A stretch of 52,475 bases of DNA, taken from Frankia canadensis (lineage in GTDB: Bacteria; Actinomycetota; Actinomycetes; Frankiales; Frankiaceae). Within the stretch, counting starts at the first letter, position 1; every line of letters starts with the position of its first letter. Of the stretch, positions 39,013 to 49,902 are shown piece by piece. Made by a program: the position numbers and the translations under genes. The DNA is taken from contig NZ_FZMO01000146.1 in the NCBI RefSeq assembly GCF_900197875.1, positions 1 through 52,475 on the forward strand, read 5' to 3'. The notes beneath the pieces were generated by a model. That model was not told where the DNA came from, searched no databases, and saw only the letters and a program-made list of their open reading frames with translations.

Positions 39013-40553
39013 GCCGGCGGCCGCAGCGACTCGGCGACCTCGATCGCGCGCAGGACCGCTGCCGCCTTCGTGCGGCTCTCCAGGTCCTCGGTGGCCGGAT
39101 CGGAGTCGGCGACGATCCCGGCGCCGGCCTGCACGTAGGCCATGCCGTCGCGCAGCACGGCGGTGCGGATCGCGATCGCGGTATCCAGGTCGCCACCGAA
39201 GTCCAGATAGCCGACCACGCCGCCGTACACGCCACGGCGGGTCGGCTCCAGCTCGTCGATGACCTCCATCGCGCGGACCTTCGGCGCCCCGGACAGCGTG
39301 CCCGCCGGGAACGTCGCGGTCAGCACGTCCACGGCGCTGCGTTCCGGCGCCACCTCACCGATCACCGTGGAGACGATATGCATGATGTGCGAGTACCGCT
39401 CGACAGCGGCGAACTCGACGACCCGCACCGAACCGGGCACACAGACCCGCCCGAGATCATTGCGGACCAGGTCGACGAGCATCACGTGCTCGGACCGTTC
39501 CTTCGGATCGGCCAGCAGCTGCGCCGCGAGCTCGGCGTCCTGCTCCGGCGTCGTCCCCCGCGGGCGGCTGCCCGCGATGGGATGCAGCAGGGCGCGCCGG
39601 CCCGTGACCTTGACGTGCGCCTCCGGCGAGGAGCCGACCACATCGTGGTCGCCGAACCGCAGCAGGTACATGTACGGGCTCGGGTTGGTGGTCCGCAGCA
39701 CCCGGTAGACGTCCAGCGGATCGGCGGCGGTGGCCCGCTCGAACCGCTGGGAGACCACGATCTGGAAGCACTCCCCGGCCCGGATCTCCTCGATCGCCCG
39801 CCCGACGGCGGAGTGGTACTCCCCCGGCGGCGTGGCGGAGACGAACTCCCCGACGCCGGTGACCGCGCCCGTCGTGGTCGCCACCGTCGGCTCGCTCCAC
39901 TTGGCCAGGTCGCTGGTCATCGCGTCGAGGCGGGCCACCGCGTCGTCGTACAGCGCGTCCAGGTCCGCCGCGCCGGCGACCGCGGTGGCACCGCCGTCGC
40001 GGGCCGCCTCGCGGCCGGTGAACGCGTTGGCCACCAGCAGGCAGGAGCCGTCCCGATGGTCGAGGACTGCCAGGTCGGTGGCCAGGAGCATCCGCAGCTC
40101 GGGCAGGTGGAGGTCGTCGACGGCGTGCGAGGGCAGCCGCTCGATGCGGCGCACGATGTCGTAGCTCAGGTAGCCGACGAGGCCGCCCATCAGCGGCGGG
40201 ACGTCGGGGCCGTTCGCCGCGCGCAGGTGGCGTTCCACCGCGCGCAGGATGTCCAGCGGATCGCCGTCGGTCGGCACGCCCGGCGGAGGGGTGCCATCCA
40301 CCCAGACCGCCTGCCCGTCGCGCTCGGTCAGGGTTGCCGCCGCCCGCACGCCCACGAACGAGTAGCGCGACCACTCGCCGCCGTGCTCGGCGGACTCCAG
40401 CAGGAACGTTCCCGGGCCACCGGCAAGCTTGCGGTAGATCCCGACCGGGGTCTCCCCGTCGGCGAGCAGGCGGCGGGTGACGGCGACGACCGGATGGGCC
40501 GCAGCGGCGGCGTGGAATCCGGCCCGGTCGGGGACGATGCGCCCGGTTGTCAT
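39009..40553 (-). CDS. trpE: Anthranilate synthase component I
   Basis: The 514-aa subunit makes anthranilate from chorismate. The N-terminal LLES motif ([17 protein letters not shown]) is the tryptophan feedback-inhibition site. The chorismate-binding core shows [39 protein letters not shown] and IAGSRPRG. The glutaminase partner trpG is not in this window. The ATG overlaps the hisI stop (ATGA), and the trp-associated membrane gene overlaps its own stop, forming a coupled hisI-trpE-membrane series. Confidence 0.97.
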   Translation of the reverse strand: MTTGRIVPDRAGFHAAAAAHPVVAVTRRLLADGETPVGIYRKLAGGPGTFLLESAEHGGEWSRYSFVGVRAAATLTERDGQAVWVDGTPPPGVPTDGDPLDILRAVERHLRAANGPDVPPLMGGLVGYLSYDIVRRIERLPSHAVDDLHLPELRMLLATDLAVLDHRDGSCLLVANAFTGREAARDGGATAVAGAADLDALYDDAVARLDAMTSDLAKWSEPTVATTTGAVTGVGEFVSATPPGEYHSAVGRAIEEIRAGECFQIVVSQRFERATAADPLDVYRVLRTTNPSPYMYLLRFGDHDVVGSSPEAHVKVTGRRALLHPIAGSRPRGTTPEQDAELAAQLLADPKERSEHVMLVDLVRNDLGRVCVPGSVRVVEFAAVERYSHIMHIVSTVIGEVAPERSAVDVLTATFPAGTLSGAPKVRAMEVIDELEPTRRGVYGGVVGYLDFGGDLDTAIAIRTAVLRDGMAYVQAGAGIVADSDPATEDLESRTKAAAVLRAIEVAESLRPPA

Positions 40554-40951
40554 CGGTCGGTGCCCGCCTGTGCCGTGGCGGGCGGGTTACCCACGCGGGC
40601 CGGCAGCGGATCGGCGTCGAAGCAGGTCCGGGTGCCGGTGTGGCAGGCCGGACCGATCTGGTCGACCCGGAGCAGGACGGCGTCGCCGTCGCAGTCGAGC
40701 GCTACCGAGCGCACCCACTGCTGGTGGCCGGACGTGTCTCCCTTGACCCAGTACTCGCGGCGGCTGCGGCTCCAGTACGTGGCCCGGCCGGTCGTCAGCG
40801 TCCGGTGCAGCGCCTCGTCGTCCATCCACCCGAGCATCAGCACCTCTCCGGTGTCGTGCTGCTGGGTGATGGCCGGGAACAACCCCGCGCCGTCACGGCG
40901 CACGCGGGCGGCGATGGCGGGATCCAGAGCGCTGCTGGGACGATCGGTCAC
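40550..40951 (-). CDS. hisI: Phosphoribosyl-AMP cyclohydrolase
   Basis: The 133-aa zinc/magnesium enzyme performs the third histidine step. The start is GTG ([11 protein letters not shown]); the frame is open to 41050 but the extra 33 residues are not family-like. [28 protein letters not shown] carries the Asp metal ligands and the zinc Cys residues. The GTG lies four bases after the stop of the ABC gene, so it is probably co-transcribed with the exporter pair. hisE is not fused and not seen. Confidence 0.95.
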   Translation of the reverse strand: MTDRPSSALDPAIAARVRRDGAGLFPAITQQHDTGEVLMLGWMDDEALHRTLTTGRATYWSRSRREYWVKGDTSGHQQWVRSVALDCDGDAVLLRVDQIGPACHTGTRTCFDADPLPARVGNPPATAQAGTDR

Positions 40952-40955
40952 GGCT

Positions 40956-42965
40956 TCATTCTGCTCTCCGCCAGGCCCGCCCCGCCGGCCCGGCCGGGTC
41001 GGCGTCCGCGGGCCCGGCCGGTGCCGGGACGGCGAGGCGGTCGGCGCCACCCGCGGCCGACCCGATGCCCGCCGCCCACGACCGGTGCAGGCGCTGGTAC
41101 ACGCCGGGCCGTGCGACGAGGTCGCGGTGGTGACCGCGCTGCGCGATCCGTCCGGCGTCGACGACCACGACCTCGTCGGCGGCCTCGGCCGTGGACAGGC
41201 GGTGGGCGATGGTCACCGAGGTGCGGCCGCGGGTCAGCTCGGCGAGCGCGGTGGCGAGGCGCACCTCGGTCTGCGGGTCCACCGCCGAGGTCGCCTCGTC
41301 GAGCACCAGCAGATCCGCGTCGGCCAGCCAGGCCCGGGCGAGCGCGACGAGCTGGCGCTCACCCGCCGACAGCCGCGAGCCGCCCTCGCCGACCCGCGTC
41401 CGTGCGCCCGCGGGCAGCCCGCTCAGCCAGTCAGCGACACCGAGGGCCTCGAAGGCGGTCATTACGTCCGCGTCGTCGGCCTCCGGACGGCCGTAGCGGA
41501 CGTTGTCCGCGATCGTCAGGTCGAACAGGAAGCCGTCCTGTGGCACGAGCAGCACCCGCGAGCGCAGCGAGGCGAACCTCACCTCGGGCAGCGGCACACC
41601 GCCGACGGAAACGGCGCCGCTGGTCGGGTCCATCAGACGGGTCAGCAGCTTCGCCAGCGTGGTCTTGCCCGAGCCCGTCTCACCGACCACGGCGACCCGG
41701 GTCCGCGGCGCGATCTCCAGATCGATGTCGCGCAGCACGGGCGGCCCCTGCGGGTAGGCGAACCCGACGGCGGCGAACCGCACGCCCAGGGCGCCGGCGG
41801 GCAGGTCCCGGCCGGCGGGCGCTCCCGGCCGCGCGCCCGCCTCGCCGTCCACGCTCGCCGCGGCGGGCCCGGCGAGGCCGAGCGCCGGGTCTCGCACGTC
41901 CGTGGGCAGGTCGAGGACGTCGAGCACCCGCCGCAGGCCGGCGAAGGCGTTCGCGGCGTCGTTGAGCACCTCCGTCATCGACTGGATCGGCATCACGAAC
42001 AGCGTCATGAGGAACAGGAAGGCGACCAGGCGCCCGGTGCTGATCTCGCCGGCGACGCCCAGCGCGACCCCGGCGGCGACGACCGCGGCCGTCGCGAGCG
42101 CGGCGACGAGCTCGCTCAGCGAGAACACGCCGGCCACGAGGCGCTGGGCGGAGGTCTGCGCCGACCGGTAGCGGTCGATGGACCCGTCGATGCGCCGTGC
42201 GGTGCGCTCGCCGATGCCGTAGGCACGGACGACCGGCGCGCCCACGACCGCCTCGGCGACCGCGCCGAGCAGGTCCCCGACCCGTTCCCGGACCAGCGCG
42301 TAGCGGCGGGCGAGGCGGTGCTGCAGCACCCGGGTCAGCAGGAACATCGGGATGTAGAAGGCCTGCACGAGCAGCGTCAGCGGCCAGGAGTAGACGAGCA
42401 TCAGCACCGTCGCCAGCAGCATCTGCCCGGTCGATACCAGCAGCATCACGCCACCGAACTGGAGGAACTGCGACATCTGGTCGACGTCGCTGGTCACCCT
42501 GCCGGTCAGCGACCCGCGGCGCTGCGCCGACTGGCTGAGCACCGACAGGTCGTGGATGTGGCGGAACGCGCGGATCCGCAGGGTCGCCAGCGTGCCCTCC
42601 GACACCCGGTACAGCCGCAGGTTCATCCGGTAGGTCGCGACCGTGGTCAGCACGATCACCCCCGCGGCCGTCCCGACGGCAGCACCGACCAGGCCGAGAT
42701 CGACCGTGTCGCCCGCCAGGCCGCGGTCGAGGATCTGCTGCACGACCACCGGAATGACGACCTTGCCCACGGTCGCCACCAGGGCCAGCGCCAGCGTGCC
42801 CAGCAGGCCGCGGGTCAGCCCCGGCGAGATCGCCCGCAGCCGCCGCAACGTCGACGCCAGCGACGGCGGCCCCACCGAGGGCGGCGGCACCGGTGACGGC
42901 TCCGGGGTGGGCCGCGTGGACGGGGCGGACGGGGCGGGCCGCGTGTGCGGGATGGAGGACGTCAA
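40956..42965 (-). CDS. ABC exporter half-transporter, consensus-Walker-B subunit
   Basis: The 669-aa product starts at TTG, with GGAGG seven bases upstream and a TTGA overlap with the preceding gene's stop. It has six N-terminal helices (type I exporter domain) and a nucleotide-binding domain with Walker [10 protein letters not shown], signature LSAGE (in place of LSGGQ), Walker [13 protein letters not shown] with the catalytic Glu, and switch His in IAHRLST. With the next-upstream gene it forms a probable heterodimer. Mycobacterial relatives are drug or lipid exporters; the substrate is unknown. It separates hisF from hisI. Confidence 0.92.
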   Translation of the reverse strand: MTSSIPHTRPAPSAPSTRPTPEPSPVPPPSVGPPSLASTLRRLRAISPGLTRGLLGTLALALVATVGKVVIPVVVQQILDRGLAGDTVDLGLVGAAVGTAAGVIVLTTVATYRMNLRLYRVSEGTLATLRIRAFRHIHDLSVLSQSAQRRGSLTGRVTSDVDQMSQFLQFGGVMLLVSTGQMLLATVLMLVYSWPLTLLVQAFYIPMFLLTRVLQHRLARRYALVRERVGDLLGAVAEAVVGAPVVRAYGIGERTARRIDGSIDRYRSAQTSAQRLVAGVFSLSELVAALATAAVVAAGVALGVAGEISTGRLVAFLFLMTLFVMPIQSMTEVLNDAANAFAGLRRVLDVLDLPTDVRDPALGLAGPAAASVDGEAGARPGAPAGRDLPAGALGVRFAAVGFAYPQGPPVLRDIDLEIAPRTRVAVVGETGSGKTTLAKLLTRLMDPTSGAVSVGGVPLPEVRFASLRSRVLLVPQDGFLFDLTIADNVRYGRPEADDADVMTAFEALGVADWLSGLPAGARTRVGEGGSRLSAGERQLVALARAWLADADLLVLDEATSAVDPQTEVRLATALAELTRGRTSVTIAHRLSTAEAADEVVVVDAGRIAQRGHHRDLVARPGVYQRLHRSWAAGIGSAAGGADRLAVPAPAGPADADPAGPAGRAWRRAE

Positions 42966-44989
42966 GGCGCTGCCTCCGCGACCCGCTCCTCGGGCCGCGG
43001 ATCACCCGGCGGGTCCTCATGCGGCCCAGGTGGTGGCCCGGGGGGTGTCTCCGGCGCGAGGTCCGCGCCGGCGGCGCGGGCGGCCTCCTCGTAGGCCGTG
43101 AGAAGGGCCGCGTACCGCGGCGAGGAGGCAAGCAGGTCCTCGTGTCGACCACGCCCGATCACCCGGCCGCCATCGAGGTGGATCACCTCGTCCGCGAGCG
43201 CGATCGTCGAGCGGCGCTGGGCGACGACGACCACGGTCGAGGTGCCGGCGCTGGCCCGCAGGCCGGCCAGGATTTCGGCTTCCACCCGGGGATCGACGCT
43301 GGCCGTCGCGTCGTCCAGCACGAGCAGGCGGGGACTGCGCAGCAGGGCTCGAGCCAGGCAGATCCGCTGCCGCTGGCCGCCCGACAGTGTCGTCCCGCGT
43401 TCCCCGACCCGCGTGTCGAGGCCATCGGGCAGGGCGGCGACGAACCCGGCGGCCTGGGCGCGGTGCAGTGCGGCCCAGACCTCCTCATCGGTGACGTCCG
43501 CGCCGAGGGTGATGTTCGCCCGGGCAGTGTCGTCGAACAGGAACGCCTGCTGCGGCACGATCGCGACGGCCCGGCTGACCTCGCCGGCCGCGAGCTCCCG
43601 CAGGTCCACGCCGTCGAGCAGCACGGCGCCGTGGCCTGGGTCGACGAGCCGGGCGAGCAGGCCCATCAGTGTCGACTTGCCGGCACCGGTGCGGCCGGTC
43701 ACGGCGACGACGCTGCCCGGTGCCACCTCGAAGCTCACCTCGTCCAGCACGCGCCGCCCGCCGGCGTTACCAGCGCAGGAGGGACCACCACCGGCCGCCG
43801 AGGCGCCCTCGGCCGCGAAAGCGTCGCCGGCGGCGGAGTCATCGGCGGCGGAGTCGTCGCCGGCGGCGAGAGCGTCGTCGGACGGGAGGTGGGCGGTCGG
43901 GTAGACGTAGCCGACCGTGTCCAGGCGCAGTGCCGCGGGGCCGGTGGTCGACAGGCCACGGGCGCCGTACTGGTCCTCGCCGCGGGCGCGGGTCACGGAG
44001 CCCACCCGCTGGGAGCCGACCACCGCACGGGGCAGATCGCCGAACACCCAGCCGAAGGCACGCAGCGGGAAGGCGAGCAGGGTGAACAGGTAGGCGACCC
44101 GGACGAGCTGCCCGACGTCCATCGCCCCCGAACGGATCCGCATCGCGCCGACCAGCAGGACAAGCAGGATGCCGAGGTTCGGCAGCGCCTCCGCCAGCGG
44201 ATCGAAAAGGCCGCGCAGCCGCCCGGCGCTGATCATCGCGTCGCGCAGCCGGGTCGCCTGCTCGGCGAAGCGGACGGTCTCCTCCTCCTCACGACCCAGC
44301 GACTTCACGACGAGAGCGCCGTCGAACGACTCGTGCGCCACCGCGCTGACCTTGCCGCGCAGCCGCTGGGCGCTGGCGTACCGCGGCCACACCCGCCGGC
44401 CGTACCAGACGTTGAGCGCGCCGAACGCGGGGAACACGACGAACCCGATCAGCGCGAGCACCGGATCGGTGAGCAGCAGCAGGACCAGCGCCGCCCCGAG
44501 CATGACGAGGGCTCCGAGGGCGAACGGCAGGGGCATGAGCGGCGACCAGATCGCCTCGACGTCCGCGTTGGCGTTGGACAGCAAGGTTCCGGTGGAGTGG
44601 CGCTGGTGCCAGGACAGCGGCAGCCGCAGGTACTGGCGGGTCACGGCATGCCGGTCGTGGGCCTGCAGCCGGAAGACCACCGCTCCGCCGGCGAGGCGGC
44701 GCAGGAACATGCCCAGCGCGCGGACGAGTCCGACGAGCGCGAGCGCCCCGGCCGCCACCGCGACGGCCGACCAGTCGGCGTGGCCGTCGCGGACGGCCGG
44801 GATCAGCACCCGGTCCGTGGCCTCCCCGAGGACGATGGAGCTGGCCACCCCGGTCAGTGTGAACAGGCTGCCACCGAGAGCGGCGAGGGCGAACATCCGC
44901 GGCTCGCCCCGCACGCCCCGCCACAGGCTCGCGAAGCCGAGGGCCAGGACCCCGGGGCCTCGGTCGCCACCCGCCAGCCGCCGACCCAT
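42962..44989 (-). CDS. ABC exporter half-transporter, degenerate-site subunit
   Basis: The ATG at 44989 (MGRRLAGG) with GGAGG six bases upstream was preferred to a TTG at 45007. The 675-aa product has six helices and a nucleotide-binding domain with Walker A GRTGAGKST and a consensus LSGGQRQR. Its Walker B reads LLVLDDATASVD: the catalytic Glu is Asp, and the switch His is replaced (VVAQRRST). This pattern marks the degenerate partner of heterodimeric exporters such as TM287/288. Its good LSGGQ would pair with the partner's intact Walker B site. A 45-residue Asp/Ala/Ser-rich insertion with short repeats (SDDALAAGDDSAADDSAAGD) precedes Walker A and is unusual. Confidence 0.9.
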   Translation of the reverse strand: MGRRLAGGDRGPGVLALGFASLWRGVRGEPRMFALAALGGSLFTLTGVASSIVLGEATDRVLIPAVRDGHADWSAVAVAAGALALVGLVRALGMFLRRLAGGAVVFRLQAHDRHAVTRQYLRLPLSWHQRHSTGTLLSNANADVEAIWSPLMPLPFALGALVMLGAALVLLLLTDPVLALIGFVVFPAFGALNVWYGRRVWPRYASAQRLRGKVSAVAHESFDGALVVKSLGREEEETVRFAEQATRLRDAMISAGRLRGLFDPLAEALPNLGILLVLLVGAMRIRSGAMDVGQLVRVAYLFTLLAFPLRAFGWVFGDLPRAVVGSQRVGSVTRARGEDQYGARGLSTTGPAALRLDTVGYVYPTAHLPSDDALAAGDDSAADDSAAGDAFAAEGASAAGGGPSCAGNAGGRRVLDEVSFEVAPGSVVAVTGRTGAGKSTLMGLLARLVDPGHGAVLLDGVDLRELAAGEVSRAVAIVPQQAFLFDDTARANITLGADVTDEEVWAALHRAQAAGFVAALPDGLDTRVGERGTTLSGGQRQRICLARALLRSPRLLVLDDATASVDPRVEAEILAGLRASAGTSTVVVVAQRRSTIALADEVIHLDGGRVIGRGRHEDLLASSPRYAALLTAYEEAARAAGADLAPETPPGPPPGPHEDPPGDPRPEERVAEAAP

Positions 44990-45031
44990 CCGTATCCTCC
45001 GTACCAACCCGTGTGCCTGCCGCGCGTCACC

Positions 45032-45056
45032 GTGCCGGCGCCCGCGGCGTCGGCAC
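45032..45056 (-). terminator. Weak hairpin between hisF and the ABC genes
   Basis: GTGCCG / CGGCAC, 6-bp stem with a 13-nt GC-rich loop, starts eight bases after the hisF stop. It may reduce read-through into the ABC genes. Confidence 0.25.
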
Positions 45057-45064
45057 CGGCCGGA

Positions 45065-45829
45065 TCAGCGCACGGGAACGTCCGCGCCGCGCAGCGCCGC
45101 CTTCACCTCGCCGATGCGCAGCTGGCCGAAGTGGAAGACGCTGGCGGCGAGCACCGCGTCCGCGCCGGCTGCGATCGCCGGCGCGAAGTGCGCCAGATCA
45201 CCGGCGCCGCCACTCGCGATCACGGGCACGTCGACCTCCGCGCGCACCGCTGTGATCATCTCCAGGTCGTAGCCGTCCCGGGTGCCGTCGGCGTCCATCG
45301 AGTTGAGCAGGATCTCGCCGGCGCCGAGCTCGACGACGCGGGCGGTCCAGGCGACGGCGTCGATGCCCGTCCCCTTGCGTCCGCCGTGGGTGGTCACCTC
45401 GAAGCGGGGCCCGTCCGGGTCGGGGCAGCGGCGGGCGTCGACCGAGATCACGATGCACTGGTTGCCGAAGCGGTGCGCGCACTCGCGGACCAGCTCGGGG
45501 CGGGCGACGGCGGCGGTGTTGATCCCGACCTTGTCGGCACCGGCGCGCAGCAGCCGGTCGACGTCGTCACCGGAGCGGACACCGCCGCCGACCGTGAGCG
45601 GGATGAAGACCTGCTCCGCGGTGCGCGCGACGATGTCGTAGGTGGTCCGCCGGTCGCCGCTGGAGGCGGTGATGTCGAGGAACGTCAGTTCGTCGGCGCC
45701 CTCGGCGTCATAGAGACGGGCCATCTCCACCGGGTCGCCCGCGTCGCGCAGGTCGGTGAAGTTCACGCCCTTGACGACCCGGCCGCCGTCGACGTCGAGA
45801 CAGGGAATGACCCGGACAGCGAGGGTCAA
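45065..45829 (-). CDS. hisF: Imidazole glycerol phosphate synthase cyclase subunit
   Basis: The 254-aa barrel cyclises PRFAR with ammonia from HisH to IGP and AICAR. The catalytic Asp11 is in PCLDVDGG and the second Asp in [17 protein letters not shown] and ASGGAG bind phosphate. The start is TTG in a TTGA overlap with the hisA stop, so hisA-hisF are translationally coupled. Confidence 0.97.
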   Translation of the reverse strand: MTLAVRVIPCLDVDGGRVVKGVNFTDLRDAGDPVEMARLYDAEGADELTFLDITASSGDRRTTYDIVARTAEQVFIPLTVGGGVRSGDDVDRLLRAGADKVGINTAAVARPELVRECAHRFGNQCIVISVDARRCPDPDGPRFEVTTHGGRKGTGIDAVAWTARVVELGAGEILLNSMDADGTRDGYDLEMITAVRAEVDVPVIASGGAGDLAHFAPAIAAGADAVLAASVFHFGQLRIGEVKAALRGADVPVR

Positions 45830-46572
45830 CGCTCCTGCCCCCGCGGCGGGGCCGCCGCCCCGCCGGCGACGGCGAGGGCCTCGGGCAGGGTGAAGGCGCC
45901 GGCGTACAGGGCCTTGCCGACGATCGCGCCCTCGACGCCGGGCACGGCGGCGATCGCCGTGAGGTCCGCCAGCGACGACACGCCGCCGCTGGCCACCACC
46001 GGGCGGTCGGTCGCGGCCGTCACCGAGCGCAGCAGCTCGACGTTCGGGCCGGTCAGGGTGCCGTCACGGCGGACGTCGGTGACGACGTACCGGGCGCAGC
46101 CGTCGGCGTCGAGGCGGGCCAGCACGTCGAACAGCTCGCCGCCCTCCTGCGTCCAGCCGCGGGCCGCGAGGGTGGTGCCGCGCACGTCGAGCCCGACGGC
46201 GATCCGCTCCCCCACCCGGTCGATCGCGCGGCGGACCCAGTCGGGGTTCTCCAGCGCGGCCGTGCCGATGTTGACCCGGGTGGCGCCGGTGGCGAGCGCG
46301 GCGTCGAGCGAGTCGTCGTCGCGGATGCCGCCGGACAGCTCGACGGCGACGTCCACCGCGCGCACGACCTTGGCGATCAGCTCCCGGTTCGAACCCCGGC
46401 CGAACGCGGCGTCGAGGTCCACCAGATGGATCCACTCGGCGCCGTCCCGCTGCCAGGTCAGCGCCGCCTCGAGCGGGTCGCCGTACGACGTCTCGGAACC
46501 GGCCTCGCCCTGGACGAGGCGCACGGCGCTGCCGTCGGCCACATCGACGGCGGGCAGCAGAGTCAGAGCCAT
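45826..46572 (-). CDS. priA: HisA / PriA phosphoribosyl isomerase
   Basis: The 248-aa barrel starts at ATG ([14 protein letters not shown]), although the frame is open to 46755. Asp residues of the catalytic pair lie in PAVDVADG and [22 protein letters not shown] and ASGGVSSL bind phosphates. In actinobacteria this enzyme usually acts both as HisA (ProFAR isomerase) and as TrpF (PRA isomerase). The window has trpE, trpC, trpB and trpA but no trpF, which agrees. Dual use is family knowledge plus context, not proven by sequence alone. Confidence 0.93.
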   Translation of the reverse strand: MALTLLPAVDVADGSAVRLVQGEAGSETSYGDPLEAALTWQRDGAEWIHLVDLDAAFGRGSNRELIAKVVRAVDVAVELSGGIRDDDSLDAALATGATRVNIGTAALENPDWVRRAIDRVGERIAVGLDVRGTTLAARGWTQEGGELFDVLARLDADGCARYVVTDVRRDGTLTGPNVELLRSVTAATDRPVVASGGVSSLADLTAIAAVPGVEGAIVGKALYAGAFTLPEALAVAGGAAAPPRGQER

Positions 46573-46736
46573 GAGCGCCACCCTACGGGTTTCCCGCAGG
46601 CCAAGGATCCGCCACCGGATCGGGGACCGCTCGTCCGGCCCGGGTTTCAACCCGACCGACGACGGGGATCCCGGCGATCCGGACGCGGCGCGCCCCGGCA
46701 TGCCGCCGGCATCCACCCGGACGGGAGGCCCGCGAG

Positions 46737-47333
46737 ATGACCAACCCAGATCCACGGTCCGCTCCCACCGTCGGCAGCGGTCACGTCCCGCGCCCGGTCG
46801 ACACCGTGTGTTACGAAGTTCACCGACTGTCGGTGGCGACCGGCCTGTCCTACGACGAGACGGTGCGCCGGTTCGAGGAGGCGGTCCCCACCCTCGACGA
46901 GACGCGCTTCGCCGCTCTCGCCGCCGGCCGGCCCAGTTGGGACGAGGTGCGCGCCGCCACCGCGCCGCACGCGACCACCGACTTCCTGCGCTACTGGCGC
47001 GGCGACTTCGGCTGGATGCTGCGCGCGGCCGGCGACGAGGGGCGCTGCGTGGAGTACCTGATGGGCAACCACGTGATCGCCGAGCGGATGTTCCGCCACG
47101 ACCCCGGAGTGCTGTTGCACGCCCCGCTGCGCGTCACGATCCACACCGACCGGCAGGGGGCCACCCGGTTCAGCGTCGACCAGCCGAGCACGCACTTCCG
47201 CAGCTACGGCATCCGCGCCGTCACGATCGTCGGCATCGAGCTGGACCTCAAGCTCGCGACACTGCTGGAACGGCTCGGCTTCCCCGTCCCCGACGCCCTC
47301 ACCAGCGGCCGGGTGCCGGCCATCTGCGTATAA
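46737..47333 (+). CDS. DUF302-domain protein
   Basis: The 198-aa product starts at ATG ([10 protein letters not shown]) with GGGAGG eight bases upstream. It carries the DUF302 region ([17 protein letters not shown], then HAPLRVTIH and RFSVDQPST), preceded by about 90 residues including a helical FLRYWRGDF segment. It is on the strand opposite to its neighbours, between hisA/priA and hisH, so it splits the histidine genes into two minus-strand units. No secretion signal is seen. Function is unknown; small-ligand binding is only a guess. Confidence 0.85.
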   Translation: MTNPDPRSAPTVGSGHVPRPVDTVCYEVHRLSVATGLSYDETVRRFEEAVPTLDETRFAALAAGRPSWDEVRAATAPHATTDFLRYWRGDFGWMLRAAGDEGRCVEYLMGNHVIAERMFRHDPGVLLHAPLRVTIHTDRQGATRFSVDQPSTHFRSYGIRAVTIVGIELDLKLATLLERLGFPVPDALTSGRVPAICV

Positions 47334-47385
47334 CCGCCGCCGGCGAGCCCGTCACGGCCGCCACCACCGCCAGGGCCCGCACTTT

Positions 47386-47413
47386 CGTGACCGCGCCACA
47401 GCGGGCGGTCACG
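47386..47413. terminator. Hairpin between convergent DUF302 gene and hisH
   Basis: CGTGACCGC / GCGGTCACG, a perfect 9-bp stem with a 10-nt loop, in the 102-bp convergent gap 47334-47435. Its position suits a bidirectional terminator. Confidence 0.5.
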
Positions 47414-47435
47414 GGCGGCTGGCGGCTGGCGGCTG

Positions 47436-48059
47436 TCAGGACAGGGCACCGAGCCAGTTCGCGAGCAGGTGGGCGCCGGCGTCGCCGGACTTCTCCGGGT
47501 GGAACTGGGTGGCGGCGAGCGGCCCCCGCTCGACCGCGGCGGCGAACGGCTCGCCGTGCTCGCCGACCGTGTCCCCGGCACCCTCGTCGGCCTTCGCCGC
47601 GTAGGAGTGGACGAAGTAGAAGCGGGTGTCCGCGGGCAGCCCGGCGAACAGCGCGGAGCCGGCGGGTGGGCGAACCGTGTTCCAGCCCATGTGCGGCAGG
47701 ATCGGGGCGGCCAGGCGGCGCACCTGGCCGGGCAGCACGCCGAGCCCGATCGTGCGCACCCCGTGCTCCTCGCCGAGCTCATAGAGGACCTGCATGCCCA
47801 CGCAGATGCCGAGCACCGGCCGGCCGGCGGCGAGCCGCTCCCGCACGACCGCGCCCGCGCCGACCTGGTCGATGCCGGCCATGCACGCCGCGTAGGCACC
47901 CACGCCGGGCACGACCAGCCCGTCGGCGGCGCGGGCCGCGTCCAGGTCGGCGGTGACCGTGACGTCCGCGCCGACCCGGGCCAGCGCCCGCTGCGCCGAG
48001 CGCAGGTTGCCCGACCCGTAGTCGAGCACCACCACCCGCCGGCCGGCGGCCCCGCTCAC
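47436..48059 (-). CDS. hisH: Imidazole glycerol phosphate synthase glutaminase subunit
   Basis: The 207-aa class I glutaminase supplies ammonia to HisF. The nucleophile is Cys86 in LGICVGMQ, with His187 and Glu189 in QFHPEKSG completing the triad. GTG start; its first bases overlap the hisB stop by four (GTGA). It ends the hisD-C-B-H unit, while its partner hisF lies 1.6 kb further on beyond the DUF302 gene and priA. Confidence 0.97.
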   Translation of the reverse strand: MSGAAGRRVVVLDYGSGNLRSAQRALARVGADVTVTADLDAARAADGLVVPGVGAYAACMAGIDQVGAGAVVRERLAAGRPVLGICVGMQVLYELGEEHGVRTIGLGVLPGQVRRLAAPILPHMGWNTVRPPAGSALFAGLPADTRFYFVHSYAAKADEGAGDTVGEHGEPFAAAVERGPLAATQFHPEKSGDAGAHLLANWLGALS

Positions 48060-48643
48060 AGCACGCCCTTGGTCGAGGGCACGCCGGCGACGCGCGCGTC
48101 GAGGGCCACCGCGTCGCGCATGGCCCGGGCGACCGCCTTGAACTGGGCTTCGACGACGTGGTGGGCGTTGCGCCCGGACAGCACCCGCACGTGCAGCGCG
48201 ATCCGCGCCGAGGCGGTGATCGACTCGAAGATGTGGCGGGTCAGCGTCGTGTCGTAGGTGCCGATCATCCCGACGAGGTCGGGTTCGACGTGCACGCAGT
48301 ACGGCCGGCCGGACAGGTCGACGGCGGCCTGCACGAGCGCCTCGTCCAGCGGCACGGTGGCGTCGCCGAAACGGCGGATGCCGGCCTTGTCCCCGAGCGC
48401 CTCGCGCAGCGCGGTCCCGAACGCGATCGAAGTGTCCTCGACCGTGTGGTGGGCATCGATGTGCAGGTCACCGCGGGTCCGCACGGTGAGGTCGAAGCCA
48501 CCGTGCTTGCCGAGCTGGGACATCATGTGGTCGAAGAACGGCACACCGGTGTCGGAGCTCGCCACCCCCGTCCCGTCCAGGTCCAGCTCGATCAGGACGT
48601 CGGACTCCAGCGTCTTGCGGGCGATACGGGCAGTGCGGGCCAT
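48056..48643 (-). CDS. hisB: Imidazoleglycerol-phosphate dehydratase
   Basis: The 195-aa monofunctional dehydratase (no phosphatase domain) has the metal-binding repeats [12 protein letters not shown] and DAHHTVEDT, and later [14 protein letters not shown]. It starts at ATG 44 bp after hisC and overlaps hisH by four bases. Histidinol phosphatase must be encoded elsewhere. Confidence 0.97.
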   Translation of the reverse strand: MARTARIARKTLESDVLIELDLDGTGVASSDTGVPFFDHMMSQLGKHGGFDLTVRTRGDLHIDAHHTVEDTSIAFGTALREALGDKAGIRRFGDATVPLDEALVQAAVDLSGRPYCVHVEPDLVGMIGTYDTTLTRHIFESITASARIALHVRVLSGRNAHHVVEAQFKAVARAMRDAVALDARVAGVPSTKGVL

Positions 48644-48687
48644 CGGGGTTACTCGGACCTCTCGGACGGGACCGGTTCGGACGGAGA

Positions 48688-49902
48688 TCAGCGGGTGGCG
48701 AGTGTGACGCGGCCGTCCGCGTCGACGTCGGCGCCGGCCAGCACGCGGGTGAGCGCGGCGAGGAACGCGTCGATCTCGCCGGGCAGGCCGGCGGTGACCC
48801 GTAGCCAGCCGTCGATGCCGACGTCGCGCACCAGCACCCCGGCGTCCAGCAGCGCCCGCCAGACAGCCTGCTGGTCACCGAAGACGCCGAAGAACACGAA
48901 GTTGGCGTCACTGGGGGCGAGCCGAAGCCCGAGGGCGGGCAGCTCGCGGACGATCCGGTCCCGCTGGGCCTTGACCGACTCGACCGTGCCGAGCAGCTCG
49001 TCGGCGTGCGCGAGCGCGGTGCGGGCGACGGCCTGGGTGAAGCTCGACAGGTGGTAAGGCAGCCGGACCAGCTGCAGCGCGTCGACGACCGCCGGGTGCG
49101 CGGCCAGGTAGCCGACCCGGGCCCCGGCCAGCGCGAACGCCTTGCTCATCGTGCGGGTGACGATCAGCCGCGGGTGCTGCGGCAGCAGCGTCAGCGCGCT
49201 GGGCACCCCGGCCCGGCGGAACTCCGCGTACGCCTCGTCGACGACGACCATCCCGCTGCCGACGGCGTGCATCGCCTCGCAGGCGGCGACGACGACGTCC
49301 AGCGGCAGGGCGGTGCCGGTGGGGTTGTTCGGCGAACACAGGAACAGCAGCGCCGGGCGGTGCCGCTCGATCGCCCGGGCGACCGCCTCGGCGGACAGCG
49401 TGAAGTCCGCCGCTCGCCGCTCGGCCACCCATTCCGTGGCGGTGGCCAGGGCGATGAGCCGGTGCATCGAGTAGGACGGCTCGAAGCCGACGGCGACCCG
49501 CCCCGGGCCGCCGAACGCCTGGCACAGCTGCTGGAGGATCTCGTTGGAGCCGTTGGCCGCCCAGACCTGCGCGGTGTGCACGCCGAAACCGGCGTCCGGC
49601 GTCAGGTAATAGGCGAGATCGGCGCGCAGCGCGTCGGCACCGCGGTCCGGGTATCGGTTGGCCTCGGTGGCAGCGAGCGTCGCTGCCTTGCCGAGCGCGT
49701 CGACGAGCCCGATGGACGGCGGGTGCGGGTTCTCGTTGGTGTTGAGTCGGACGGGCACGTCGAGCTGCGGCGCGCCGTACGGGGACTGGCCGCGCAGGCT
49801 GTCCCGCAGTGGCAACCCGTCGAGATCCAACGGCCGCCAGGGCCGGTCGTCCCCCACCGGTGCGGCTACGGCGCCGCCGAATCCGGTTGCCTGGGCTGTC
49901 AA
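48688..49902 (-). CDS. hisC: Histidinol-phosphate aminotransferase
   Basis: The 404-aa PLP enzyme has the substrate-binding [12 protein letters not shown], the PLP contact [24 protein letters not shown], and the Schiff-base lysine in [15 protein letters not shown]. The start is TTG in a TTGA overlap with the hisD stop; GGAGG lies ten bases upstream. An in-frame start further on would shorten a non-conserved N-terminus only. Confidence 0.96.
   Translation of the reverse strand: MTAQATGFGGAVAAPVGDDRPWRPLDLDGLPLRDSLRGQSPYGAPQLDVPVRLNTNENPHPPSIGLVDALGKAATLAATEANRYPDRGADALRADLAYYLTPDAGFGVHTAQVWAANGSNEILQQLCQAFGGPGRVAVGFEPSYSMHRLIALATATEWVAERRAADFTLSAEAVARAIERHRPALLFLCSPNNPTGTALPLDVVVAACEAMHAVGSGMVVVDEAYAEFRRAGVPSALTLLPQHPRLIVTRTMSKAFALAGARVGYLAAHPAVVDALQLVRLPYHLSSFTQAVARTALAHADELLGTVESVKAQRDRIVRELPALGLRLAPSDANFVFFGVFGDQQAVWRALLDAGVLVRDVGIDGWLRVTAGLPGEIDAFLAALTRVLAGADVDADGRVTLATR

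Noticed and set aside
42893-47956. A 1687-codon plus-strand open frame spanning the ABC, hisF, hisA and hisH region
   Set aside because: It runs antisense through several clear genes and through the DUF302 gene in another frame. It is a composition artefact.
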